DNA of 64,000 nucleotides from Ligustrum vulgare. Lineage: Eukaryota; Streptophyta; Magnoliopsida; Lamiales; Oleaceae. The stretch is taken from positions 15,314,491 to 15,378,490 of the forward strand of contig OY743190.1 in assembly GCA_963555705.1 (NCBI GenBank), in the 5' to 3' direction. Of the stretch, positions 1-12,300 are shown piece after piece (within the stretch, counting starts at the first letter, position 1; each line of letters opens with the position of its first letter). The translations under genes and the position numbers were made by a program. The notes beneath the pieces were generated by a model, which saw nothing but the letters and a program-made list of their open reading frames with translations, was not told where the DNA came from and ran no database searches.

Positions 1-287
1 TAATATTATTTTATTTATAAATGTGTGGTTGAAAAGAAAAGAGAGAAAAATGTGTTCAATTTTTAAAGAGGGCCGAACAGGGAGGGGTTAAATAAATCGA
101 TTATAATACTTTAGCCTCTATATGGCAAAGTGTTGTTTATAAATTTTGTATATAAATAGATACGTGACAACATTTTTTTTAAAGTCAACAATTTTGGCTA
201 GTCAAAGATCTTTGTCCATCATTATTTATTTTTAAAAATGACCAATGAAATGATGATACATCATTGTTTATAAGCAAGATCTATAAA
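1..287. other. AT-rich intergenic sequence, no gene seen
   Basis: This stretch holds only short open frames and A/T runs. No coding similarity, RNA gene or terminal repeat was recognised. It ends at the target-site duplication of the LTR compound that follows. Confidence 0.5.
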
Positions 288-292
288 CACCA

Positions 293-1969
293 TGATGTGA
301 TCCCAAGAAGGGGGCTCACGACGAACACGCAGAATAAACGTCGGGAAAGTTCCGAATTCAGGTTGGATCAGACGATAACAGTGCAACCCCGACCTCAGGA
401 TGCAAGAACCAGGGGTATATTACACCTGAGACCCATTACGATGCGGAGATAAGAACCACAAAGGGGGAACGCCATAAGGAATGTCCAGATCCTTGATAAG
501 TTCGAAAATGTTCAATCCAGAACAATATTTGAGGGAAAATCACTCAACAAAATTTTCATTAATTCAAACTGTTTTATAATGAATGAAAAATAGGATATAA
601 ATAAGCCAAAATAAAACCCTAGTCGCTAATGGACTCAAAATAGAGTTCTAACTAACATAAAATAGCTTAAAACTGAAAAATGAATTAAAATACAAAAAGA
701 AAATAAAATTCGATTTATTTACGAAAACCCTAACTTATGGCCGTGACAAAAATTACTTACGACTGTAAATGTATTTCTGCATCAGGTTTACGGCCGTGAA
801 AGTAGGAGTTACGACCGTATGTTCTATTTTTGCTGAATTCTTCCATTTCACCCGAGAATGACTTACGGTCGTGAGATCCTCTGGTTTCGGTCGTAACTTT
901 AAAAATCTCTATTTCTTCATTTTGATCTGAGAATGGATTACGGCCGTGAGATACTTTATTTGCGGCCGTAATTTTGCTTCTTCTTAATTTATGATTTTCT
1001 TGATTTTCTCAACCCGATTCTTGACTTGTCTCTTGGCTTGCTTACTTGGTTTAGCCTCGAACTTTGTTCACTCAAGCATTGTTTGATCTTTGAAGCTCTT
1101 TGAAAACGCTGGAAGCTTTGTTTGGCTTGATTTGCAGTTTTTTCCGTCAAACCCACTACGAACACGTGGAATAAACGTCGGGAAAGTTTCGAATTTAGGT
1201 TGGAACAGACGATAACAATGCAACCCATACCTCACGATGCAAGAACCAGGGGTATATTAAACCCGAGACCCGTTACGATGCGGAGATAAGAATCACAAAG
1301 GGGGAACGCCACAAGGAATGTCCATATCCTTGATAAGTTCGATATGGTGAACGTCACAAATATCTCACAATATTTGATAAGTTCAAAAGTGTTCAATCCA
1401 GAACAATATTTGAGGGAAAACCACTCAACACAATTTTCATTAATTCAAATCTGTTTTACAATGAATGGAAAATAGGATATAAATAAGCCAAAATAAAATC
1501 CTAGTCAATTTAAAATAGAGTTCTAACTAACCTAAAATAGATTAAAACTGAAAAAGGAATTAAAATACAAAAAGGAAATAAAATCCGCGTTATTTGCTAA
1601 AACCCTAACTTACGGCCGTGACAAAAATCACTAACGGCCGTAAATGTATTTCTGCATCAGGTTTACGACCGTGAAAGTAGGAGTTACGATCGTAAATTTA
1701 AAATTCTCTATTTCTTCATTTTGATCCAAGAATGGATTACGGCCGTGAGATACTTTATTTGCGGCCGTAATTTTGCTTCTTCTTAATTTATGATTTTCTT
1801 GATTTTCTCAACCCGATTCTCGACTTGTCTCTTGGGTTGCTTACTTGGTTTAGCCTCAAACCTTGTTTGCTCAAGCATTGTTTGATCTATGAAGCTCTTT
1901 GAAAATGCTGGAAGCTTTGTTTGGCTTAATTTGCAGTTCTTTCCGTCAAACCCATTACGATTCGTATCA
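293..1969 (-). mobile_element. Compound of two fused LTRs, minus orientation, with 5-bp TSD
   Basis: Read on the minus strand this is two LTRs of the TACGGCCGTA-palindrome family joined head to tail. The plus-strand left end is TGATGTGATCC, the inverse of the LTR 3' terminus. The right end ...TTCGTATCA is the inverse of the 5' terminus. The 5-bp duplication CACCA flanks the unit at 288-292 and 1970-1974. The two copies meet near 1157-1162 at a shared ACGA, where the 5' end of one LTR runs into the 3' end of the next, and all internal sequence is gone. The second copy lacks two palindrome sites that the first has. The 62-88 aa open frames inside have no coding features. Confidence 0.85.
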
Positions 1970-1974
1970 CACCA

Positions 1975-2700
1975 TTTTGCCAAACACCATTGTGGTCGAA
2001 TCCATGTGGCTGGAGTAAACCTGTAAACCATATGATGTTCAAATAACATTATCCTAGAATTACTTTAATGGAAAGTTAGGCGTTAATATGGACTTATTCT
2101 CTATCACTCTTCTTAAATAAAAAAAATTACTCCATGCAGTCTGAGAACACCAAGTACTAGAATTCTTTAGATTAGATAAATAATAATTCAATTTTTTGTG
2201 TGTCCTTTAACTTATTCTTTCTCCCATTTTCCCACCCATTAAACATATTGAACAACATTGAGTCATTCGACTACAAGATCGAGTAACCTGTTACTTCAAT
2301 ATAGGGTCGTTTCTATATTTTTAGGTGTCATGTATGAATATTAAAAGAGTGTCATATGTTCTTTAATTATAAACATGCATATAAAAAAATAAAGCCATTT
2401 ATATAAATTCATCATATATAAAATTGCCACATACAAAAAATAATATTTCCAATATTTTTCTATTATCTTTTTCTCATAAAGAAAAAGTACAACTAAAAAC
2501 CTAAATTTTATACATGATAGCACCTTCAAAACATTTAAAATCTCATACCTATACATGTATAAAAACAAAGTACATGCTAAAAATAACACACATAGTTTCT
2601 CACCAAAAATAACTTTCTAAATTTGGAAATCTATGCAAAAAATAATGTAATAAATATTTGAGCAATTATTATGGTACATAACATTATAATTCAAGTTATA
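1975..2700. other. AT-rich sequence, no gene seen
   Basis: Nothing coding is recognisable. An 82-aa minus-strand open frame at 2341-2589 has the composition of translated AT-rich DNA and is not called. Confidence 0.4.
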
Positions 2701-3262
2701 CTATTAATGACATAGAAAATGAAAGAGAATAAAATAGGAGCATTCATCGATCGCTTTTTTCTTTTATTTTCATTTTAATAAAATTATGAGCATATATTAA
2801 AAATATATCTATTTATGTATTTTTTTTTTCTCACTTTAAGCTTTAAATCAATTTAAATTACAATGTTTAAAGAAATTTACTGGAACGGTAAACATACAAA
2901 CCGTAAAAAAAGGTATGTATTGTACATTTTTTGTAACTAATTTTTTTTTTTCTTTTGTTTCTCATTCTTAGTTAAATATTCATTTCATATGTTAACATAT
3001 GAAGATCAATTATATATATATATTTTTAAATTCGTAAAAATAATAAAAAAAATGTTGTCAATATAACATGAATATTTTTCTTTAAAAATAGAAAATGAAA
3101 TAGAATAAAACAAAGTGTTCATTAATATATTTTTTCATTTTCTTTTTCATTTTAATAAAATTCCAAGCATAAATTCTTGGAATGGTAAACATATGAACTG
3201 TAAAAAATATTAAGGTATGTGTGAGTAAGAAATGATCGTACATCGCACAGGTGTAATACTAG
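2701..3262 (+). mobile_element. Helitron-type 3' end with internal duplication
   Basis: The stretch ends in a degenerate hairpin followed by CTAG at 3259-3262 and then T in the flank, the layout of plant Helitron 3' termini. The terminal text CATCGCACAGGTGTAATACTAG is close to the inverted end at 39506. Upstream, a block at about 2706-2930 recurs imperfectly at about 3092-3215, including the phrases GGTAAACATA and GTAAAAAA. No 5' TC terminus or Rep/helicase coding sequence was found, so this is a fragment or a non-autonomous copy with an unclear left boundary. Confidence 0.5.
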
Positions 3263-6000
3263 TTTTCTTAAAAAAGAATCATACAAATCACTAATATATT
3301 TGACAAACCATTTGAGCTAACCTGGAAAGAAAAGACAAAAAACACCTCAAACAATATCATAAGTAAGCTTTGAAATACAACAAATCATTTAAAATTAGTT
3401 ATTCTTACATTTTCCGAAGCAAAATCACTAATGAATTTTTTGTAATAAATATTTTTTAGCAAATCATATTCAATGGATATTAAAGCTAGTTCATTTAATC
3501 TTTCTTGTGACATGGTAGATCACAAGTTAGATTTCAATAGTTTCGATTTTGAAAAATTTCTTTTGGTATTGTCAATAAAATTTTATAAGCAATAAATGCA
3601 ATAATCAAGCAATTCTATAACATAATTTCAAGAAAAATACTATACCAAAATGAATGAATGATAAATTGATTATTAGCAGGCCGTCATAGATGATAAATAC
3701 TTGTGTCCTAACAATAAAAAAACAAGATACTTTATAAATTATAAATATAGCCCCAATTTATTAGAGATTAAGCAGATCTAGGGAATTCGTATGCAAACCA
3801 ATCCGGTGAAGGAGGTATAGAGAATGGGGGCTAGTGATCATCCTCTCAAGTAGTCTGCTTAAAATCAGACTTTCAATAAATTGATGAAATATGTAGTTGA
3901 AATGTTGTAGAACCTATGAAATGTATGTTTAACTTTGGCTTAAATTTTAATCAGATTTTTTAGAGTTACCAAAAAGCTGTGCAACTTCCAAATTCTTTTT
4001 ATAAAAATTAAATGAAAGATATTTTATACAATTATACTTGTTATGAACCGCCTCTCAATGAAAAATAATTCATGTTATAAAATTTCCAGAGACGTTAGAC
4101 AAGTGAATTGAAAAAATTATCAAGAACTTCGAGGAAACTAGAAAGTTGATTTCAATGGTTTTTTTTGGGCGGAAGGTTACATGTAGCTTCCATTTAAACT
4201 GAAAACATAACTACAGGAGACTACTAGTAGTGTATTTTCAGAAACAAGGTAGAATTGCTATATTTGCCAAAAACTCTTTCTAAACTTGTTTAAAACTAAT
4301 TTAATTGTTATAAATAATAAATTTACCTAGCTAAACTTTTTAGGATCATCATCCCTTCAATTTTGTCATTTTAATAACAACAAAGTTAAAAATAATTTCA
4401 GCATTATATAAAAATAATATTTAAACATGAAGCGGAATATTAAAATGCAAGACCATTTCTTTTCATAAAATTCTACTTAATTAAACATCTCAAAATCGTG
4501 CCCCAAATAGTATTTAACTTTTAAATACTAGAAGAATAAGAATTTTATTCCAAAATAGTTTTAATTACAAAATGGCTTAATCTTTCATCTCTTTTGGTTA
4601 CTAATAAGTACTCTTCATTCTTGGCCGACATTCTTCATAGGGATTCCACACTACAAAAATTAATGCTCAATTGCCTATAAAAAGAGATATGAAATAACTA
4701 TGAACCACATGGTCCCGTGAATAAAACTTGATACATGTAAGTGAATATAAATCATACACTTTACCTCTTTACTTTGACATTATCTCTCATATATGTGAAT
4801 GAAATCTTAATCACTTTAACTTATAAGTCATTTTGATAATCAACTCATATCTGATTCACTAATTCTAATTCCACATATGTTGTTCCAACACAATACTCAT
4901 CTTATATATTGGCTTCAAAGCATATATAAAACATTTGACTTCGTGCTCATCATCACCAAATCAAAATTACCAAGAAACAATAGAAATCATTATGAAAATT
5001 TCATCATTTATTGTTTACTACATTTGACAATTCAATTGATGTCTACATATAAATAAGAACCAATCTTACAAAGCAAATTCATAGAATCAACATTAAAATA
5101 GTTACCAAATCAATAAACATGGTAATGGAAATTTAATGCATGTTATGATATTATGTATAAATGATATGATTTTCATCTCTTTTCAATATTTTCTTTCTCT
5201 TCTCTTCTTTCTTTAGTAAAGTGATGTGCAATAATCATTGCTATTTTTTTTCACTTTCTTTTACATTCTAGGGCTCTTCCTCTATTAGGGTCATACACCA
5301 CGCGCCATTCATTGTGCTTTGCTAAGCATGAGGTCACAAGAATACTTAAACTCCCGAGTTAACTCGTTTATGAGCTGAAGCTCCATTCATTTGAGTAGAA
5401 GCTTGTGAGCCATCAAGCTCGATAGGGGCTCGTCCCCATGGCCGTGAGACATCGATCTTGAAAGGTACACAAGACCTTATGGACAACTAGTGTCCGTGAC
5501 CTCCATTCATTTAGGGTTTATTCACTAGGTGTACAACCTAAATAGGGACATCTTTAATGTTTATGATCATTTCTTGAAAACATCATCTTTCTCTTGAATG
5601 TTTAAATGATCACTAATGCCTACGATGTCATGATGCATATGAGACACCAATAATCACGCAAATCTTACTTGAAAGGTCATGCATATAATACTTCTTCATA
5701 TATGGCATCATAATTTACACATAATTATTTGTTCAAGCACGGCATAACAATTTGCACATTATTATTTAAGACATGAATATCATACTATCATGACATGAAA
5801 ATCCTTCACATAAACATTTATTCAAACTATGATAATGTGTTATATTCTCTATAATTTAACACATAAGGAGTAATGATTAAATCCTTTATCACGTCAACAA
5901 GTTCTACATATTTCATACACATAACCATAACATTAGAGTGATATGTCTAATTACACAATTTCAAAAAATTATGTTAATCTCATCTTAACATACTTCTTTC
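3263..6000. other. AT-rich sequence without recognised genes
   Basis: About 2.7 kb with no credible coding sequence. The part at about 5270-5570 is richer in G+C and contains short complementary phrases such as AAGCTC/GAGCTT, as seen in U3/R parts of plant gypsy LTRs. No LTR ends or target duplication could be placed, so no element is called. Confidence 0.35.
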
Positions 6001-6009
6001 TCATAAATG

Positions 6010-6800
6010 TTAGACATAGAACATATCTCTAACTTATAACAAAATTTAGTTATCAAGTCCAACATCTGTTAGTCTCAAGTTTCCTTTTTAAACACTTACA
6101 AAAGAACATTTTAGTTTATTAATTTCAACAGCCTTGTAAACTACACTTGGTGCTTATTAACACATTTCTAATCATGTGTATTAAACATAAAAAATTACTT
6201 AAGCCTTTAACAAGTTTTACACATCAAGTCCAACAACATTTTATCTCAAAATCTAATTTTAAACACTTGCAAAGTGATAACTTTGAATGATGATTCCCAG
6301 CATATTTTCAAAGCATGTTTATGACATATTAACACACTTGTGTATTGAACATAAAACAAAACTTTAATGACAAGTCTTAGGCATAAAATCCAACATCAAC
6401 TAGCATCAAATTTCCAAGTTTCAACACTTACAAAGTAGTCTTTTGAGTGTGGGACTCCACCAGATTTTTAGAATGCCTTGGATGCTTATCACCACCCTTC
6501 TAATCATGTGTATTGAACTTAGAATATAAATTAAACCAATAACATGTTTTAGACATAAAGTCCAACAACTTTTAAATATGAAAATTTAGTTTTAAACACT
6601 TTCAAAGTGACCATTTTAAAAAAGTAGTTTCAGCAGATTTTTAAAACATATTTAAGACATCTTAGCACACCTTTAACAATAAGTTTTGAATATAGAATAT
6701 GACTTAAACTAATAAAAGTCTTTAGCCATAAGATCAACAACTCTTTAGCCTCAAAACACTTTTAAAAACTTCCTTTACTCCTTCAAAAGTTTCAAATTTA
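6010..6800. repeat. Degenerate ~170-bp tandem repeat, about 5 units
   Basis: The phrase AAGTCCAACA or a close variant recurs near 6054, 6225, 6384, 6557 and 6729, giving a period of about 160-173 bp. The rest of each unit also lines up: a CA(G/C)(A/C)-TTTT-AA block, a run resembling ATCATGTGTATTGAACATA, then AAACACTT(A/G/T)CAAAGT. Units are roughly 60-75% alike by eye, so the array is old. No open frame runs through it. Confidence 0.7.
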
Positions 6801-8680
6801 CTTAACTCAAGATAATAAACTATGAAGCAAAATTTTTAATACCTGCAACTTCAAAAGCAAGATAAATCATTAGATGGATCACAAATAATGTTCAAATCTC
6901 ATTTAACTTTCTAATCTATAACTCCACTTAGAAATCAGATTTAAAACATGAATAAATCCATCAATAAATGATGATTTGAGACTGTTAATCATCTAAAACA
7001 GCATTTCAAACATCAAAGTCTGCACTTCAAATTCTGCAGGTTTCGGTTTGTTATCAAAGTTCTAATTTTGGTCAAGACTTGCATCTTATGAGCATCATTA
7101 AAATCTGTCCTAACATATAATTAATTGTAAAAAGGATTAAACTCCAATATAAATATAGAATTTCAGCAAGTGAAGGTAAATGCTAACCTCAACAACACTT
7201 TCACTTCACTCACACATTTCATCAAACATTTAGAAAGCATTTGTGTTCTTAACATGAAATGTTGAAACATAGTTTATCAAATTAACATAATCATTAAGAG
7301 ACATATTAAATTCTGTAATTTAAGAAGAATACTTCAACACTATATGAAAAACTTAACACAATATTACACAAATCAAGTTTCACTCACCCTTGAATCTACA
7401 AAGGTAAAATCATACTTTAAGAAGTCAAGTGTCAAGGAAAGCTTCTCCTAATTCTTCCCATTTCTTTCCTTTCTCTTTTCCTTCTCCTTTTTCCCTCTCA
7501 GTTTTCGTCCAGAATCTGCCCTCTCGGTTTCTCTCTTTGTCTCCATCGAGTTGTGTAAGAAAACGGGCTAATCGTTCCTAAAATCAATTGTTTCAATCAT
7601 CTTCAACTTTACTAACTTCAAACTTGAGTAATCAATCCAAAATCCCAATTTAAACCTTAAACATGAAGAACAAATTTCTTGCTTACCTTAAGGAATTGAA
7701 GAAGATATTCAAAATCCAAGCTTAAGATCTTCCTCGTCTCCAAAACCAATCAATTCCTCTCCTCTTTTCTCTTCTTCCTCACGACCACTCTCTCTTCTCT
7801 CTTTTCTCTGATTTTTGGTGGATGTTTTGAGGAAGAAATGGATCAATTTCGTTCCAAATAGATGGATATTAGATATACTTGCAATTCAGCTCCGTACTTC
7901 AAGTTTGCACAAGTTGGTCCTTATATAATTGAAACTAAGTCCTCTAGACTTTCTCCTTCTATCATCCAAGCCCTATAACTTATGATAAATAATAACTTCT
8001 AACTAAAATAAGTTGATTACCAAACAGACCTTAAGCTTATAAATGGTAGGATGACAAGTGTCTCATTCTTGTAATATTTTAATACAAAAATTTCTAGATT
8101 TTCCTTTTCAAGGTGTCACCTTCGTGTCAATATTTAAAGTTCAAGACGAGTTCTGTTTTGGCCAATCTTTATACCGTTGTAAAGTCCACACTTCAAACTT
8201 CGCAACGGTTACACATGCAAAGAAAATGAATCATTATACCACCCACGTCCAAAAATGGCTGCTCGCCTTGTTTTCTACACTTAGTCGAATTTCTAGATTT
8301 TTCAGCACTTTTACCATTTCAAGTATGCAACTTCAACTCGATATTTGAAGCACTCAAATTTAATAGCAATGTGCACATCTCATTGTGGACTATAAGGTAG
8401 TATAACACACAAAGACATAAGGTTGCCATGCCGTGTTGTTAGTACCTTCCTCAAACATGGCTACTCAACCACAACTTTATACTTCGAATTATTTTGAGGA
8501 TTTTTAGCATTCCAACTACTTCTCACATGCAACTTTAGCTTGATTTTTGAAATATTTCTTGAACTCAAATGTATCCAAATTTGATATCAGTGCTTAGATC
8601 TCATAATGAGTTATAAAATGGTATAACTTGCTACAGAAAATTTATGTTGCCGTGGACGGGCAACCCGTCCAAGACCCTAA
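6801..8680. other. Non-coding sequence, possibly an old minus-strand LTR
   Basis: There is no credible gene. A pyrimidine-rich stretch at about 7430-7560 and another at 7730-7820 resemble reversed leader or LTR sequence of a plant retroelement. A 96-aa open frame at 8058-8348 shows no domain and lies in low-complexity sequence. No terminal repeats or target duplications were found. Confidence 0.3.
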
Positions 8681-8685
8681 CTTGC

Positions 8686-9471
8686 TGATGTGATCCAGAA
8701 CCATGATAATACGAATCATAACAAGTTTGACGGGAAAATTTAAATTTTCAAACCAAAACAAGAATTTAGCAGGTTCGACGAGCTTTGAAGATCAAACTGT
8801 GTCGAAAAGAACCAGGAAATTAAGCATAAGGCCTTTTATGGCCGTACCCTTTGGAATTATGACTGTAACGTAGCTATCGCAGTTTTTGGGTAGAACATGA
8901 CTTACGGCCGTAATCAAATTCGTCACGGCCGTAACTGTGGTATCAACTTTAGACCCGACGGGACCTTACGGTCGTAAGCCCGGTATTTATGGCCCTAACT
9001 AGGCGGAGGATCGGATTTTCCCATAATTTCGCATATTTTATTTCCTTTTCCTATTTTACTATTTTAGGTCAATTAGGAGTCTATTTTGAGCCCATACGCG
9101 TCTAGGATTTTTGTTTGCTTATTTATACGCTTTTTTCATTCATTGTATTACAGACTTTAATGAATAAAATATATTGAGTGATTTTACTCTCTAACGGTGA
9201 GGATTCCTTTTAACCCGAACTTATCAAATATTGTGTGATATTTGTGGCGTTCAAAAAATCGAAATTATTAAAGGAATTGGACAACCTTTGTGGCGTTCAC
9301 CCTATTATGTTTCTTGTCTCTGCATCGTAATGGGTATCGGGTTTAATATACCCCTGGTTCTTGCGTTGTGAGGCTCGGGTCGTAGTATTACCGTCTGTTC
9401 CAACCTGAATTAGGAACTTTCCCGACGTTTATTCCGCGTGTTTGACGTGTTCCCCTCTCGGGATCACATCA
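8686..9471 (+). repeat. 5' LTR of the 8686-11808 element
   Basis: 786 bp, TG...CA ends. It contains six variants of the 12-bp palindrome TTACGGCCGTAA between about 8838 and 8998, several with C-to-T or G-to-A changes at the CpG. The 3' part carries the leader-like text shared by the family (TTGTGGCGTTCA, CCGCGTGTT, GGGATCACATCA). Confidence 0.88.
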
Positions 9472-9473
9472 TC

Positions 9474-9495
9474 TGGTATCAGAGATGGACTCTGG
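9474..9495 (+). promoter_or_regulatory. Primer-binding site, tRNA-Met type
   Basis: TGGTATCAGAG begins two bases after the LTR end. It matches the usual complement of the plant initiator Met-tRNA 3' end that primes minus-strand DNA synthesis in Ty1/copia and many Ty3/gypsy elements. Confidence 0.85.
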
Positions 9496-9942
9496 ATTCA
9501 TGTTTTTTTTTTCTATTCTATCTAGTTTGATTTTGTGTTTTTATCATAGAGTCTACACAAAATCATCCATATCTTGTTTTGAGTCTTTCTTTCTTTTTTT
9601 TTTTTTTGAGTTTTCCTGTTCTTCGTGTCAATCATAATTTTTTTTGTTTGATCCATATAAAAATCCAACAAAAAATTCAAAAGTGTTTATTTTCTTCATT
9701 TTTCGTCCAAATTAAATCTCGTTTGTTTTGTTGCGATTGTGTCGAATTTTCGAATTTATTAAAAAAAATTATTATTATTTTTATTTATTTAATTCCGAAA
9801 ATTCATCCTTTATTCCAGAAAAAAATAAAAATCAAGAACCAGTTTCTTAAATTTCCTTAAAATTCTTGATATTCCTTGCCTTCCAAGTCAAAATTAAATT
9901 TCATTCGAAATCCTTGTGTCAAATTATTCAATTCCATTCAAG

Positions 9943-11026
9943 ATGTCTACACTTCGAGAAAATTCATCATCTGATATAGATAACCATCAGTCTTCTCAGC
10001 TTGTCATGATGAAGAAACAGTTTGAGGAGTTCGCTGCGAGAATTGAAGCGAAATTGTATGCGAAGTTGGGGAAGGTGAAGAACTCGGTGGATATGCGTAG
10101 TGCAGAACTTGCTCAACGACGCGAAAGAGAATATAGGCGTAACCATAAACCTAGGGTTGGGATTGGAGTTGATTGGGATGAAGAGATTAATGCGAGGGAG
10201 CTTTTGAAGATTCGAACAGAAATTTATGAGGAAAGGATGATGTATGAAAGGAAGGCTAGAAAAGAAGCGAAGCTTAAAAAGAGAGAGTGAAACGGACGCT
10301 GAGGCTAAATTACAACTAAGTGAAAGTGAGATTTTAGGGGATATAAAATTGGAGTCTCAGGATATGATTGTTGAGAAGAAGAAGGGAGATTTGAAACATG
10401 AATTAGAAAATAAAAACTCAAGTTATGAAGAGGAGGTGCATGAGTTGAAAATTGAAATAGTCGAACAAGCTCCGAATTTTGTGGTAGGAGATGAAAAGGT
10501 AGAGTTAGGTGATCAAACGCCAAAATTTGATGAGGAAAAGTTGGAAGTTGGGGTAGAAGTTCAAAATTTGAGCTTTGAATTGGAAGATCCACATTTTGGT
10601 AGTGATGATGTAATACATGAACATGGTGATACAAATGTGGAGTTAGGAGATGTTGTTGAGTTTGAAGATAAAAAAAGTGAAAAAGAAATTGCAAAGGAGG
10701 AAAGAGGCGAAGAGAAGAGCTTCGTGGTCCAAAAAGTGGAGTTGGTGATGGTTGATCATGAATACAAGGATCCATACCTTATACTTCATGAAACTAACAT
10801 TTCCCACCCCGTTTTATTTAATTCTTTCTTGCAGGCTAATTATGTTTGGAAGCTTCAACCACACTGCAAATGGAGAAGGAAGTTCAAGCTCCATCTCTTC
10901 CGTATTTTCCAATCAAAGGAGCACAATTTATTGAATTCATGGCATGGAAGCAGAAATTTTCCATTTGATCCGGGAGGAGCAACGGTAACTCATGACAAAG
11001 CTATGATTTGGGACGAATCATCCTAA
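9943..11026 (+). pseudogene. Gag-like basic head plus acidic coiled-coil ORF, one frameshift
   Basis: Function unknown. The first open frame starts at ATG 9943; a GTG-initiated extension upstream is unlikely. It encodes a charged coiled-coil head (QFEEFAARIEAKL, AELAQRREREYRR, WDEEINAREL) and stops at 10288-10290. The reading continues in another frame (from about 10260) to 11026. Comparison with the copy at 58887 shows a small deletion near 10284 as the cause. The second part is strongly acidic, with repeated phrases of the form EQAPNFVV and DQTPKFDEE, then a tail of about 100 aa containing HETNISHPVLFNSF and PFDPGG. That tail recurs in the elements at 16.4-17.1 kb and 57.5-57.9 kb. No protease, RT or integrase is present. 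A structural gag-derived protein is the simplest reading. Confidence 0.6.
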
Positions 11027-11038
11027 AGAAGGAGGGTA

Positions 11039-11808
11039 TGTGTGATCCAGAACCGTGATAATACGAATTATAGCAAGCTTGACGGGAAAATTTAAATATT
11101 CAAGCCAAAACAAGAATTCAGCAGGTTCGACGAGCTTTGAAGATCAAACTGCGTCGAAAAGAACCAGAAAATTAAGCAGAAGGCCTTTTACGATCGTACC
11201 CGTTGGAATTATGACCGTAACGCAGCTATAACAATTCTTGGGCAGAACATGACTTACGGCCATAATCAAATTCGTCACAGCCGTAACTGCGGTATCAACT
11301 TTTGACCCGAGGGGGGCCCGGTATTTACGACCGTACCTAGGCAGCGAATCAGATTTTCCCAGAATTTCGCATACTTTTTTTCCTTTTCCTATTTTAATAT
11401 TTTAGGTCAATTAGGAGTCTATTTTGAGCCAATTCGCGTCTAGGGTTTTTGTTTACTTATTTATACGCTTTTTCCATTCATTGTATTACAGACTTTGATG
11501 AATAAAATATATTGAGTGATTTTACTCTCTAAAGGTGAGGACTCCATTTAACCCGAACTTATCAATTATTGTGTGATATTTGTGGCGTTCAACAAATCGA
11601 ACTTATCAAAGGAATTGGACAACCTTTGTGGCGTTCACCCCATTTGGTTCTTGTCTCCGTATTGTAACGGATCTCAGGTTTAATATACCCCTGGTTCTTG
11701 CATCGTGAGTCTCGAGTCGTAGTGTTACCGTACGTTCCAACCTTAATTCGAAACTTTCCCGGCATTTATTCCGCGTGTTCAACATGTTCCCCTCTTGGGA
11801 TCACATCA
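11039..11808 (+). repeat. 3' LTR of the 8686-11808 element
   Basis: About 770 bp, beginning TGTGTGATCC (one base shorter than the 5' LTR start) and ending GGATCACATCA. It has five palindrome variants at about 11187-11335. Relative to the 5' LTR it has a deletion around 11308-11320 and scattered substitutions. Confidence 0.86.
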
Positions 11809-11813
11809 CTTGC

Positions 11814-12300
11814 TAATGGCTAAAGATTACTACATAATCCACAAAATGATTCCATAGTCACGTTCATCAAAATGACAAAACTATAATTTCCTCAACTATG
11901 AAATTCAATCATATTGAGTTCAAACATCATATACAACTTTCTTTATTTAAATATGCAATTCATTATTATATGTAAGCTGTAACAAAGGGCCATCGATTGG
12001 TTAAAGATAATATAATATTGATACTTTCGAAGTACAAAAGATTAATAACATATTTCAATCGAAAATACTATAGTCCTGAAACTTAAATAAAGATAGGCAC
12101 TTTATTCTATTGAGGTTCATTTAATTATTGCTCTAATTATTCAGAATAGGTGATATATCTTAATCTTCGTGAATAATTGAGCCATGAGTAATAACATTGA
12201 TATAATTCGAGATAAGTATACTGTACTGGACCATCGTGAAATTAATTCTCTAGCATGACCGTGCTTAGGAATTGAGATTTCACATGACCATCATATGATT
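11814..12300. other. Sequence flanking the LTR element, no gene seen
   Basis: Joined across the target duplication, this continues the sequence left of 8681. Nothing coding was recognised, and it grades into the copia-type LTR to the right without a clear boundary. Confidence 0.35.

Larger units (their letters stand above)
8686..11808 (+). mobile_element. Complete 3.1-kb non-autonomous LTR retrotransposon with TSD
   Basis: Both LTRs are present (8686-9471 and 11039-11808). The element begins TGATGTGATCC and ends GGATCACATCA, and the 5-bp duplication CTTGC flanks it at 8681-8685 and 11809-11813. A tRNA-Met-type primer site starts at 9474, and a purine tract (AAAGAAGGAGGGTA) precedes the 3' LTR. 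The interior encodes only a gag-like or acidic coiled-coil protein; RT, RNase H and integrase are absent, so movement needs another element's enzymes. The LTRs differ at many sites by eye, so the insertion is not recent. Confidence 0.9.

Noticed and set aside
4647..4665. CACTACAAAAATT as a CACTA transposon terminus
   Set aside because: No matching inverted end, subterminal repeats or target duplication was found nearby.
10305..10775. 156-aa minus-strand frame opposite the acidic ORF
   Set aside because: Its His/Leu/Pro composition is the complement of Glu/Val-rich sense codons, and sense homologues exist in two other elements.
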